From positions 1 to 50,342 of the forward strand of contig NZ_JAHRHK010000006.1 of assembly GCF_021246465.1 (NCBI RefSeq): a stretch of 50,342 nucleotides of DNA, read 5' to 3'. The notes beneath the pieces were generated by a model, which saw only the letters and a program-made list of their open reading frames with translations, searched no databases and was not told where the DNA came from. Made by a program: the position numbers and the translations under genes. Source of the stretch: Nocardioides sp. R-C-SC26. Lineage in GTDB: Bacteria; Actinomycetota; Actinomycetes; Propionibacteriales; Nocardioidaceae. Below, one piece after another: positions 24,242 to 33,079 of the stretch (within the stretch, counting starts at the first letter, position 1; each line of letters starts with the position of its first letter).

Positions 24242-25012
24242 ATGCGTTCGGAGTTCCGGCTCGCGATCGTGGCACTGCTCGCCGCGCTCGTCGTGACGAT
24301 CACCGTGGCGCCGTCGGGTGAGACCGCGGGCCGCGTGGTGCGCAGTCAGCTCGCCGGCGAGAACGTCCGGCTCACCCTGCCCACCGGGTCGGGCGACCCC
24401 CGTGGGCTCGTCATCTGGTTCCACGGACAGGGCGGCAACGTCAACGACCGGATCGACGGCCCGTGGCTCGGCGCGCTCGTGCGCAACGGCTACGCCATCG
24501 CCTCCTCCGACTTCCACCTCCAGTCGTGGGGGAACCCGGAGTCCACCGAGGACGCCACCCTCCTCATCGACTGGGCACGCCAGCAGATCGACGCCCCGAT
24601 CGTGCTGTGGGTCTCGGGCTCCATGGGCGGCGCGGTGTCGCTGAACGCCCTCGTGCACGGCGTCGAGCCGCCGCCGTGCTGGTACGGCGTCAAGCCCGCG
24701 ATCAACCTGCGCAAGATGGGCAACGTGCCCACGGCCACCCGCTACATCGGCGAGGCCTACGACGGCGAGGTGCCCGCCGACCGCAACCCGATCGACAACC
24801 TCGATCGTCTCCCTGACGACGTCCGCTACCGCGTGGTGGCCTCCGAGGGCGACGATTGGGTTCCGATCTTCCAGAACGCCGGCCCGCTGGTCAGCACGCT
24901 GGAGGAGCGCGGCGCCGAGGCCTCCTACTTCCTCGCCGAGGGTCCGCACATGGACCCGTCCCACTGGGACGCCGCCGACCTCGTCGCCTTCGCCGACTCC
25001 TGCGCGGAGTAG
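24242..25012 (+). CDS. Exported alpha/beta-hydrolase
   Basis: This 256-residue protein begins with a signal peptide or membrane anchor (about 5-26: FRLAIVALLAALVVTITV) and continues with a hydrolase fold: the oxyanion segment WFHGQGGN, the elbow GSMGG carrying the nucleophile Ser, and a likely catalytic His in GPHMDPSHWD. No lipobox is present. GAGAGGG 12 nt upstream supports the ATG at 24242; an in-frame ATG at 24221 is possible. The substrate is unknown and the link to the BVMO cluster is only positional. Confidence 0.75.
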   Translation: MRSEFRLAIVALLAALVVTITVAPSGETAGRVVRSQLAGENVRLTLPTGSGDPRGLVIWFHGQGGNVNDRIDGPWLGALVRNGYAIASSDFHLQSWGNPESTEDATLLIDWARQQIDAPIVLWVSGSMGGAVSLNALVHGVEPPPCWYGVKPAINLRKMGNVPTATRYIGEAYDGEVPADRNPIDNLDRLPDDVRYRVVASEGDDWVPIFQNAGPLVSTLEERGAEASYFLAEGPHMDPSHWDAADLVAFADSCAE

Positions 25013-25047
25013 GTCCGCCGGCGCCGCCGGAGGGTGAGCGCCTCACC

Positions 25048-25198
25048 GGTGGTCGAGCTTGTCGAGACCCTCGCGACCGGTGGTCGAGCTTGTCGAGACC
25101 CTCGCGACCGGTGGTCGAGCTTGTCGAGACCCTCGCGACCGGTGGTCGAGCTTGTCGAGACCCTCGCGACCGGTGGTCGAGCTTGTCGAGACCCTCGC
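25048..25198. repeat. 31-bp tandem repeat, five copies
   Basis: The unit starts GGTGGTCGAGCTTGTCGAGA and ends CCCTCGCGACC. Copies begin at 25048, 25079, 25110, 25141 and 25172; the first four are identical and the last diverges in its final bases. There is no spacer variation, so this is not a CRISPR array. The unit's ends match the dispersed repeat at 52-151. Copies this alike indicate recent expansion. Confidence 0.9.
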
Positions 25199-25260
25199 TG
25201 GGTTTCGAGACGCGGGTGGACACTTTGTTCCTCAGTGTCCACCAGCTCCTCAACCTCCTC
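25199..25260. terminator. Inverted repeat copy with a 10-bp hairpin between convergent genes
   Basis: GGTTTCGAGACG (25201-25212) and CTCCTCAACC (25246-25255) are the two ends of the 52-151 repeat in reverse orientation. Between them is GGTGGACACT-loop of 9-AGTGTCCACC (25215-25243), a perfect 10-bp stem. It lies between the exported hydrolase and pmt, which converge, and may end both transcripts. The rest of the 291-bp gap (25261-25303) shows nothing further. Confidence 0.5.
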
Positions 25261-25303
25261 GCGCTACGCGCCCGCTCCTTCGTCGCGGGCGCTGCGCTCG
25301 GAC

Positions 25304-27007
25304 TCAGATCCAGCGGTGGAACCACATCCGGTCGAGCCAGCCATCGCGGGTGATCACCTCATAGCTGAGGATCGGGTAGAAGTAGGCGAAGTTGGCGACG
25401 ACGAGCACGGTGAAGGCGCCGGCGGCGACCACGCCCGCCGTGCGCCGTCGCGACGGCGCGGGATCGGGCCCGATCAGACGGCCGAGCACCAGGGTGATGG
25501 CCAGGATCGTGAACGGCAGGCACGCGATCGCGTAGAAGTAGAAGATCGGCCGGTCGTCGTAGAGCAGCCAGGGCAGCCACGTCGAGCCGGCACCGACGAC
25601 GGCCAGGCCGTAGCGCCAGTCGCGCGTGCCGACCCAGAGGAACGCGGCCGCGATGAGGGCCAGCGCGCCGCCCCACCACAGGATCGGAGTGCCGATCAAC
25701 AGCACCTGGCGGTAGCAGGTGCTGTCCTCGGCGGCCGTGCAGCCCTGCTCGCCCGGCTCGACCTCCAGGTCGGTGGCCACCCCGACGGGGCGGTTGATCA
25801 GCAGCCAGCCCGACGGTGACGACTGGTAGGTGTGACTGCTGCAGTTCAGGTAGTGGGTGTGGAAGGTGTAGACGTCGCGGTGATAGGCCCACAGCGACCT
25901 CAGTGACTGCACCAGCTCGGCGGGGCCGCTCGCGTCCGGTTCCGTCGCCGTCGGCCAGCGACGGGTCGGATCGGTCTCGTGGTCGGTGGTGCGGTCCTCG
26001 CCCTCGCCGACGCACGGCCGTTCGGCGACGAACTGGGTGTACTGCGTGGAGGAGAGATACTCCTCGTACTCGCCCGCGTTGGCCAGCCACGCCGTCCACG
26101 ACGCGACATAGACCACGACGGCCACGAGCACGAGCTGGGCGAACGCCGGGACGCCGTCGACCAGCGCGCTTCGCAGGACGGCGCGGCGCACGCCGAAGGA
26201 GCGTCGGGCCCCGGCGCTCCAGAGCCACACCAGCAGACCGAACGCCGCGAGCGGGTAGGCGGCCGTCCACTTGGTGCCCAGCGCGAGGCCGAAGCAGAGC
26301 CCGGCGGTGAGTAGCCAGGGGCGCACGAGCAGGCCGCGGACGGGTCCCCAGTCGCCCTGGCCGGGAGGCTCGTCCGGGTCGATCAGCCGCGCCATCCGCG
26401 CGCGATGCCAATCACGGTCGGCCACCAGGCACGAGACGCCGCACAGCAGGAAGAACGCCAGGAAGATGTCGAGCAACGCCAGTCGGGAGAGCACGAAGTG
26501 GAGCCCGTCGAAGGCGAGCAACAGCCCTGCCAGGCACCCGAGCAGCGTCGAACCGGTGAGCCGCCGAGCGAGTCGGCACAGCACCAGCACCATCAGCGAC
26601 CCGATGACCACGGCCGCGATGCGCCAGCCGAACGGGTCCATGCCGAACGCCTTCTCCCCGAGCGCGATCAGCCACTTGCCGACCTCGGGGTGCACCTCCA
26701 TGGAGGGACCGTCGCCCCAGAGGTCGGTCGTCCGACCGTCGATGATCGCGTCGTTGACCGGCACCCCGTCGACGTCGGCGAGGTAGTTCCGCACGTAGCC
26801 GTTCTGGAGCAGCGACCAGGCGTCCTTGGCGTAGTAGGTCTCGTCGAAGGAGAACCGGTCGGGCGTGCCGAGGCGCCACACGCGCATGCAGAAGGCCAGC
26901 AGGGCGATCCCGACGGGCACCAGCCAGCCGAGCAGCCGGTCGCCGCGACGGCCGAGACCGTGCGCGCGCGACGTCGCGCGCTGCCAGGCGTCGGGGATCG
27001 CACTCAC
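25304..27007 (-). CDS. pmt: Polyprenyl-phosphate-mannose--protein O-mannosyltransferase (PMT)
   Basis: This 567-residue multi-pass enzyme transfers mannose to Ser/Thr of exported proteins during Sec translocation. The catalytic Asp-Glu is at 55-56 in FSFDETYYAKDAW, followed by the PMT-family MEVHPEVGKW and LLAFDGLHFVLSRLALLD, and a large external loop (about 330-410). The length is near that of Rv1002c. The GTG start is 6 nt after TAGAGT and only 22 bp from the divergent rsmI ATG, a conserved neighbour pair. The Thr/Pro-rich protein at 11253 is a possible substrate. Confidence 0.93.
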   Translation of the reverse strand: MSAIPDAWQRATSRAHGLGRRGDRLLGWLVPVGIALLAFCMRVWRLGTPDRFSFDETYYAKDAWSLLQNGYVRNYLADVDGVPVNDAIIDGRTTDLWGDGPSMEVHPEVGKWLIALGEKAFGMDPFGWRIAAVVIGSLMVLVLCRLARRLTGSTLLGCLAGLLLAFDGLHFVLSRLALLDIFLAFFLLCGVSCLVADRDWHRARMARLIDPDEPPGQGDWGPVRGLLVRPWLLTAGLCFGLALGTKWTAAYPLAAFGLLVWLWSAGARRSFGVRRAVLRSALVDGVPAFAQLVLVAVVVYVASWTAWLANAGEYEEYLSSTQYTQFVAERPCVGEGEDRTTDHETDPTRRWPTATEPDASGPAELVQSLRSLWAYHRDVYTFHTHYLNCSSHTYQSSPSGWLLINRPVGVATDLEVEPGEQGCTAAEDSTCYRQVLLIGTPILWWGGALALIAAAFLWVGTRDWRYGLAVVGAGSTWLPWLLYDDRPIFYFYAIACLPFTILAITLVLGRLIGPDPAPSRRRTAGVVAAGAFTVLVVANFAYFYPILSYEVITRDGWLDRMWFHRWI

Positions 27008-27013
27008 GCGGGG

Positions 27014-27023
27014 ACTCTACGAT
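27014..27023. promoter_or_regulatory. Overlapping divergent leaderless promoters of pmt and rsmI
   Basis: Plus-strand TACGAT (27018-27023) is 6 nt before the rsmI ATG (27030). Minus-strand TAGAGT (complement of 27014-27019) is 6 nt before the pmt GTG (27007). The two hexamers share the TA at 27018-27019, exactly as at 777-786. There is no room for separate promoters. Confidence 0.6.
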
Positions 27024-27029
27024 CACCTC

Positions 27030-27890
27030 ATGGTGGACGGCGTGACCGGCAAGGCGGAGGGAGGCGTCTTGGTGCTCGCGGCGACGCCGATCGGGCGTCC
27101 CGACGACGCTCCGCCTCGTCTCGCGGTGGAGCTGGCCGCCGCCGACGTGATCGCCGCCGAGGACACCCGCCGGCTGAACCGGCTCTGCAGCGACCTCGAC
27201 ATCACCCTGTCGGGACGGGTGGTCTCCTACTTCGAGGGCAACGAGCACGCCCGCACGCCCGCGCTTCTGGAGGCGCTCGAAGCGGGGCAACGGGTGGTGC
27301 TGGTGACCGACGCCGGGATGCCGAGCGTGTCCGACCCCGGCTACCGGATCGTCGCGGCCGCCGTCGCCGCCGACATCCGGGTGACGTCGGTGCCGGGCCC
27401 GAGCGCGGTGCTCACCGCGCTCGCGGTCAGCGGACTCCCGGTCGACCGTTTCTGCTTCGAGGGGTTCCTGCCTCGCAAGGCGGGCGAACGCGCACGCCGC
27501 CTGACCGAGCTCGCCGACGAGCGACGCACGATGGTCTTCTTCGAGGCTCCCCACCGCACCGAGGCGGCGCTGGCCGCGATGGCGCAGGTCTGGGGCGAGG
27601 GCCGCGCGGGCGCGGTGTGCCGCGAGCTCACCAAGACCCACGAGGAGGTGCGTCGCGGCGGTCTCGGTGCCTTGGCCGCCTGGGCGGCTGACGGCGTGCG
27701 TGGCGAGGTCACCATCGTGGTCAGCGGGGCGCCGCACGCTCCGGCGGTGGCGACGGACGCGGACAGCCTGCGCGCGGCGGTCGCGGAGCGGGAGGATCAG
27801 GGGATGTCGCGCAAGGAGGCGATCGTCGAGGTCGCCCGCCTGGCCGGCATTCCGAAGCGCGAGGTCTACCAGGCGGTGCATGTGTCATGA
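27030..27890 (+). CDS. rsmI: 16S rRNA 2'-O-ribose C1402 methyltransferase RsmI
   Basis: This 286-residue enzyme of the tetrapyrrole-methylase fold methylates the ribose of C1402 in 16S rRNA. It shows the N-terminal LVLAATPIGRPDD (14-26), AEDTRRLN (43-50), VTDAGMPSVSDPGYRIV, the SAM segment PGPSAVLTALAVSGLP and FFEAPHR, in the family order. The ATG at 27030 is leaderless behind TACGAT. Its stop overlaps the next gene (ATGA). Confidence 0.95.
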   Translation: MVDGVTGKAEGGVLVLAATPIGRPDDAPPRLAVELAAADVIAAEDTRRLNRLCSDLDITLSGRVVSYFEGNEHARTPALLEALEAGQRVVLVTDAGMPSVSDPGYRIVAAAVAADIRVTSVPGPSAVLTALAVSGLPVDRFCFEGFLPRKAGERARRLTELADERRTMVFFEAPHRTEAALAAMAQVWGEGRAGAVCRELTKTHEEVRRGGLGALAAWAADGVRGEVTIVVSGAPHAPAVATDADSLRAAVAEREDQGMSRKEAIVEVARLAGIPKREVYQAVHVS

Positions 27891-28774
27891 GTGAGCAGAC
27901 GTCCCCGATCGTCGGCGAGCCGCGGCGGATCGAGCGATTCCAGCGGGTCGGACTGACCTTCGACGTGCGTGACGAGGGGCCGATCGACGGCGCGGTGATC
28001 GTGCTGCTGCACGGCTTCCCGGAGCGCGCGTCGTGTTGGGACGCCGTCGTTCCCCAGCTGCACGAGGCCGGCTACCGCACGCTGGCCCCCGACCAGCGCG
28101 GCTACTCGCGCGGCGCGCGTCCCCAGCGCCGACGCGACTACGCCTCGCGCGAGCTCGCCCTCGACGTGATCGCCCTGATCGAGGAGGCGGCCACCGACGG
28201 CGCCCGGGTGCACCTGGTCGGACACGACTGGGGTGCGATCGTGGCGTGGGCCGTCGCGGCCGTTCGCCCGGACCTGCTCGCCTCGCTGACGGCGTTCTCC
28301 GTGCCCCACCCGCAGGCCTACCTGCGCGCCTTGGCCGGGCCGCAGCTCCCCAAGTCCTGGTACATGGCGATGTTCCAGGTGCCGTTCCTGCCCGAGCGCC
28401 TGGCCGCACGACGCGATGGCATCTTCGACCGCTTCCTGCGCATCGGCGGTATGAGCGAGGGCGAGGTGTCCCGTTTCCGCAGCGAGATGGTCGAGGACGG
28501 CGCGCTCGCGGGCGGTCTGGGCTGGTACCGGGCGATGCCGTTCATGGATCGCAGCCAGCTCGGGGTCCGCATCCAGGTGCCGACCGCGATGGTGTGGAGC
28601 GACGGCGACGGCTTCCTCGCGCGGGCCGGTGTGCTCGGCACGGAGAAGCACGTCGAGGCCGATTACCAGCTGGAGATCATCGAGGGCGTCGACCACTGGA
28701 TCCCGACCCACGCGCCCGAGCGGGCCGCGGCCGCCATCCTGCGTCGGGTGGACGGCGTGGCGACCGCTTCATGA
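27887..28774 (+). CDS. Epoxide-hydrolase-like alpha/beta-hydrolase
   Basis: This 295-residue hydrolase has HGFPE (42-46) and a nucleophile elbow GHDWGA (112-117) whose nucleophile is Asp114, not Ser. That pattern marks epoxide hydrolases and dehalogenases. The catalytic His is in EGVDHWIPTHAPE near the C-terminus. It is coupled on both sides by ATGA overlaps, to rsmI and tatD, though its function is unrelated to theirs. Substrate unknown. Confidence 0.87.
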   Translation: MSEQTSPIVGEPRRIERFQRVGLTFDVRDEGPIDGAVIVLLHGFPERASCWDAVVPQLHEAGYRTLAPDQRGYSRGARPQRRRDYASRELALDVIALIEEAATDGARVHLVGHDWGAIVAWAVAAVRPDLLASLTAFSVPHPQAYLRALAGPQLPKSWYMAMFQVPFLPERLAARRDGIFDRFLRIGGMSEGEVSRFRSEMVEDGALAGGLGWYRAMPFMDRSQLGVRIQVPTAMVWSDGDGFLARAGVLGTEKHVEADYQLEIIEGVDHWIPTHAPERAAAAILRRVDGVATAS

Positions 28775-29679
28775 GCTCGAAGGTCCGTGGCCAGCGCGAC
28801 GGCAGCCCTCCGCCGCCCGCCGAGCCGCTGCCCCATCCTGTGGTCGACAACCACTGCCACCTCGACATCGCGGCGGTGAGCGGCCTGGACGTCGCCGAGG
28901 CGCTGGCGGCTGCACGCGCGGCCGGCGTGCCGCGCATCGTGCAGATCGGCTGCGACCTGGAGGGTGCCCGCTGGGCCGTCGAAGCGGCGCGCGCGCACGA
29001 GGGACTGGTGGCGGGAGTCGCGCTGCACCCGAACGAGGCACCGCGGCTGGCGGCCCTCGGTCGGCTGGACGACGCCCTGGCCGAGATCGAGAGTCTGGCG
29101 GCGCTGGACGTCGTCCGCGCGGTGGGGGAGACCGGCCTCGACCACTTCCGCACCGGCGACGAGGGCCGGGCATCGCAGGAGGAGTCGTTCCGACGGCACA
29201 TCGACCTGGCCAAGCGACTGGACAAGACGCTGGTGATCCACGACCGCGAGGCCCACGACGACGTCCTGCGCGTGCTGGACGCCGAGAGCGCGCCGTCGCG
29301 GTGGGTGATGCACTGCTTCTCCGGCGACGCCGGTTTCGCGCGGGAGTGCCTGGACCGTGGCGCTCATCTGTCGTTCGCCGGCACCGTCACCTTCAAGAAC
29401 GCCGATCCCCTGCGCGAGGCGCTCGCGCTGGCACCGCGCGACCGCATCCTGGTGGAGACCGACGCGCCCTACCTCACGCCGACGCCCTTCCGCGGCCGCC
29501 CCAATGGCTCCTACCTGATCCCGTTGACGATGCGTGCGATGGCGCAGGTGCGCGGAGACGATCTCGGTGAGCTCTGCGCGGCGGTCGAGGCCAACACCTT
29601 CGCCGCCTTCGGCGGTCCCTGGGCCCCGCTGGGCGTTGACCCGTCTTCAACTGAAGACGGGTCAACGCCTGAGGCGTGA
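28771..29679 (+). CDS. tatD: TatD-family metal-dependent deoxyribonuclease
   Basis: This 302-residue TIM-barrel hydrolase acts as a 3'-5' DNA exonuclease in characterised relatives. Metal ligands appear as DNHCHLD (His28, His30), the Glu in VGETGLD, IHDREAHDDVL, HCFSGD and ETDAPYL. The ATG overlaps the preceding stop. The last 16 codons are encoded by a palindromic hairpin repeat (29632-29669), so the tail GVDPSSTEDGSTPEA is probably not native. rpfB follows after a 219-bp leader region. Confidence 0.92.
   Translation: MSSKVRGQRDGSPPPPAEPLPHPVVDNHCHLDIAAVSGLDVAEALAAARAAGVPRIVQIGCDLEGARWAVEAARAHEGLVAGVALHPNEAPRLAALGRLDDALAEIESLAALDVVRAVGETGLDHFRTGDEGRASQEESFRRHIDLAKRLDKTLVIHDREAHDDVLRVLDAESAPSRWVMHCFSGDAGFARECLDRGAHLSFAGTVTFKNADPLREALALAPRDRILVETDAPYLTPTPFRGRPNGSYLIPLTMRAMAQVRGDDLGELCAAVEANTFAAFGGPWAPLGVDPSSTEDGSTPEA
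29632..29669. repeat. 18-bp-stem hairpin repeat, copy 1 (inside the tatD 3' end)
   Basis: GGCGTTGACCCGTCTTCA pairs perfectly with its complement after an AC turn. It lies within the tatD frame and ends 10 bp before the end of the stop codon. A second copy at 50305-50342 keeps perfect pairing with changed bases. It probably acts as a terminator or RNA-end stabiliser. Confidence 0.85.
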
Positions 29680-31170
<1,491 letters not shown>

Positions 31171-31226
31171 CCGAGCAGCACCACGAGGCGACGCGGACCG
31201 ATCAGGGTCCGCGCGCCCGTGCTCGA

Positions 31227-31232
31227 TACGGT
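31227..31232 (+). promoter_or_regulatory. -10 hexamer of a leaderless ksgA promoter
   Basis: TACGGT lies 6 nt before the ATG at 31239, in the 68-bp gap after rpfB, so the ksgA-ispE-ABC-F unit has its own promoter. Confidence 0.5.
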
Positions 31233-31238
31233 GACGCC

Positions 31239-32126
31239 ATGACGTCCGCCGGCCCCCGACTGCTGGGGCCGGCGGACGTTCGGCGTCTGGCCGCCGAGCT
31301 CGACGTCAGGCCCACCAAGCAGCGTGGCCAGAACTTCGTGATCGACGCGAACACGGTGCGTCGCATCGTCCGGGAGTCCGGCGTCGGCGCCGAGGACGTC
31401 GTGGTCGAGGTGGGCCCCGGGCTCGGTTCGCTCACGTTGGCGCTCCTCGAGGTCGCCGCGCGCGTGGTGGCCATCGAGATCGACGAGCGGCTGGCGGCCC
31501 GGTTGCCGTTCACGATCGCGGAGTACGCCCCCGAGCAGACGGGCGCGTTCGAACTGGTGACCGCCGACGCGCTGCGTGTCACCGAGCTGCCCGGCCCGCG
31601 GCCGTCCGCGCTCGTGGCGAACCTGCCCTACAACGTCTCGGTGCCGGTGCTCCTGCACCTGCTGGCGCTGCTGCCATCGCTCGAGCGGGGGCTGGTGATG
31701 GTGCAGGCCGAGGTGGCCGATCGGCTGGCCGCACGCCCGGGCTCCAAGACTTACGGCGTGCCGTCGGTGAAGGCCGCCTGGTACGCCGACGTCCGCCGTG
31801 CGGGCGCGATCGGACGCAACGTCTTCTGGCCGGCCCCCAACGTCGACTCCGGTCTGGTCGCCTGGGAGCGCCGTGACCCGCCGCCGACGACGGCGACGCG
31901 CGAGCAGGTGTTCGCGGTCGTCGATGCGGCCTTCGCCCAGCGTCGCAAGACCGTCCGTTCGGCCCTGCGGGCGGTGAACGCGGTCGAGGACGTCGACGCC
32001 GCGCTCGCCGCCGCCGGCATCGACCCGATGACCCGGGGAGAGGCGCTCGACGTGGTGCAGTTCGCCGCGATCGCGGCTGCCCTACCGCGCCCGGCAGGCG
32101 AGCCCCCGGCAGGAGCACCGGTATGA
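31239..32126 (+). CDS. ksgA: 16S rRNA (adenine1518/1519-N6) dimethyltransferase KsgA
   Basis: This 295-residue enzyme dimethylates two adenines in the 3' hairpin of 16S rRNA during small-subunit maturation. It has RGQNFVID (29-36), the SAM loop [11 protein letters not shown] (56-66) and the catalytic NLPYN (128-132), then the C-terminal helical domain with [10 protein letters not shown]. The ATG at 31239 is leaderless behind TACGGT. It overlaps ispE by 4 nt (ATGA). Confidence 0.96.
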   Translation: MTSAGPRLLGPADVRRLAAELDVRPTKQRGQNFVIDANTVRRIVRESGVGAEDVVVEVGPGLGSLTLALLEVAARVVAIEIDERLAARLPFTIAEYAPEQTGAFELVTADALRVTELPGPRPSALVANLPYNVSVPVLLHLLALLPSLERGLVMVQAEVADRLAARPGSKTYGVPSVKAAWYADVRRAGAIGRNVFWPAPNVDSGLVAWERRDPPPTTATREQVFAVVDAAFAQRRKTVRSALRAVNAVEDVDAALAAAGIDPMTRGEALDVVQFAAIAAALPRPAGEPPAGAPV

Positions 32127-33079
32127 GGAGCCACGCCACTCCGGCATCGGTCCGCGTACGCGCCGCGGCCAAGGTCAATCTCCACCTCGGCGTCGGTGCC
32201 GCCCGCGAGGACGGCTTCCACCCGCTGACCACCGTGTACCAGGCGATCGGCCTGTTCGACGACGTCACGGTCGAGCGGAGCGACGTCGACCGGTTGGAGC
32301 TGCACGGCGAGAGCTGGGTCGAGACCTCCTCGATCCCGCTGGACGCGACGAACCTGGCCGCACGTGCCGCCGCGCTGCTCAGTGCTCATCACGGGCGACC
32401 GCTCCCGTCGTCGGTGTCGATCCGCAAGGCGATCCCGGTCGCCGGCGGGCTCGCCGGTGGCTCGGCAGACGGCGCCGCGACGCTGGTGGGCATCGACCGC
32501 GCGTGGGGGCTGGAGACGCCCGACGAGGTGCTCCTCGAGATGGCCGCCGACCTCGGCAGCGACGTCCCGTTCGCACTGATCGGCGGCACGGCGTTGGGCA
32601 CCGGCCGCGGCGAGCTGGTCGACCCGATCGCCGACGAGGCGACCTGGTGGTGGGTCGCCGTCCCGAACCGGGTGGGGCTCTCCACCCCGCAGGTCTACGG
32701 GCACTTCGACCGGCTCTTCCCCGACGCCGACCCGGTGCCGCCCTCGGCCGACGCGCTGATCGAGGCCGTCGTCAGCGGTGAGCCGGTACGACTCGCGCGC
32801 ACCCTGCACAACGATCTCCAGGCCCCCGCGGTCGATCTGCGGCCGGAGTTGGGCGAGCTGATCGACCAGGGCGAGGCTGCCGGCGCCCTACGGGGCCTGA
32901 TCTCCGGATCCGGTCCCACGGTGGTCTTCCTCTGCGATGGCGCCGACGGCGCGCGCGAGGTCGCTGCGGAACTCGGCGGTGCCGGACACGACGTCGTACT
33001 GGTGGCCAACGGGCCGGTCGCCGGAGCGCATGTCGTCCACGGCCTCGCCGGGCTGGGCGAGGGGGGCGTCGATGGCTGA
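32123..33079 (+). CDS. ispE: 4-diphosphocytidyl-2-C-methyl-D-erythritol kinase IspE
   Basis: This 318-residue GHMP kinase phosphorylates CDP-methylerythritol in the non-mevalonate isoprenoid pathway, which feeds quinones and the polyprenyl carriers used by PMT. The ATP loop [13 protein letters not shown] (105-117) and the C-terminal [13 protein letters not shown] are clear, and [11 protein letters not shown] opens the fold. Its ATG overlaps ksgA and its stop overlaps the ABC-F gene by 8 nt, so the three are one operon. Confidence 0.96.
   Translation: MRSHATPASVRVRAAAKVNLHLGVGAAREDGFHPLTTVYQAIGLFDDVTVERSDVDRLELHGESWVETSSIPLDATNLAARAAALLSAHHGRPLPSSVSIRKAIPVAGGLAGGSADGAATLVGIDRAWGLETPDEVLLEMAADLGSDVPFALIGGTALGTGRGELVDPIADEATWWWVAVPNRVGLSTPQVYGHFDRLFPDADPVPPSADALIEAVVSGEPVRLARTLHNDLQAPAVDLRPELGELIDQGEAAGALRGLISGSGPTVVFLCDGADGAREVAAELGGAGHDVVLVANGPVAGAHVVHGLAGLGEGGVDG

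Noticed and set aside
25048..25198. Possible CRISPR array
   Set aside because: The units are joined head to tail at 31 bp with no unique spacers and no cas genes nearby.
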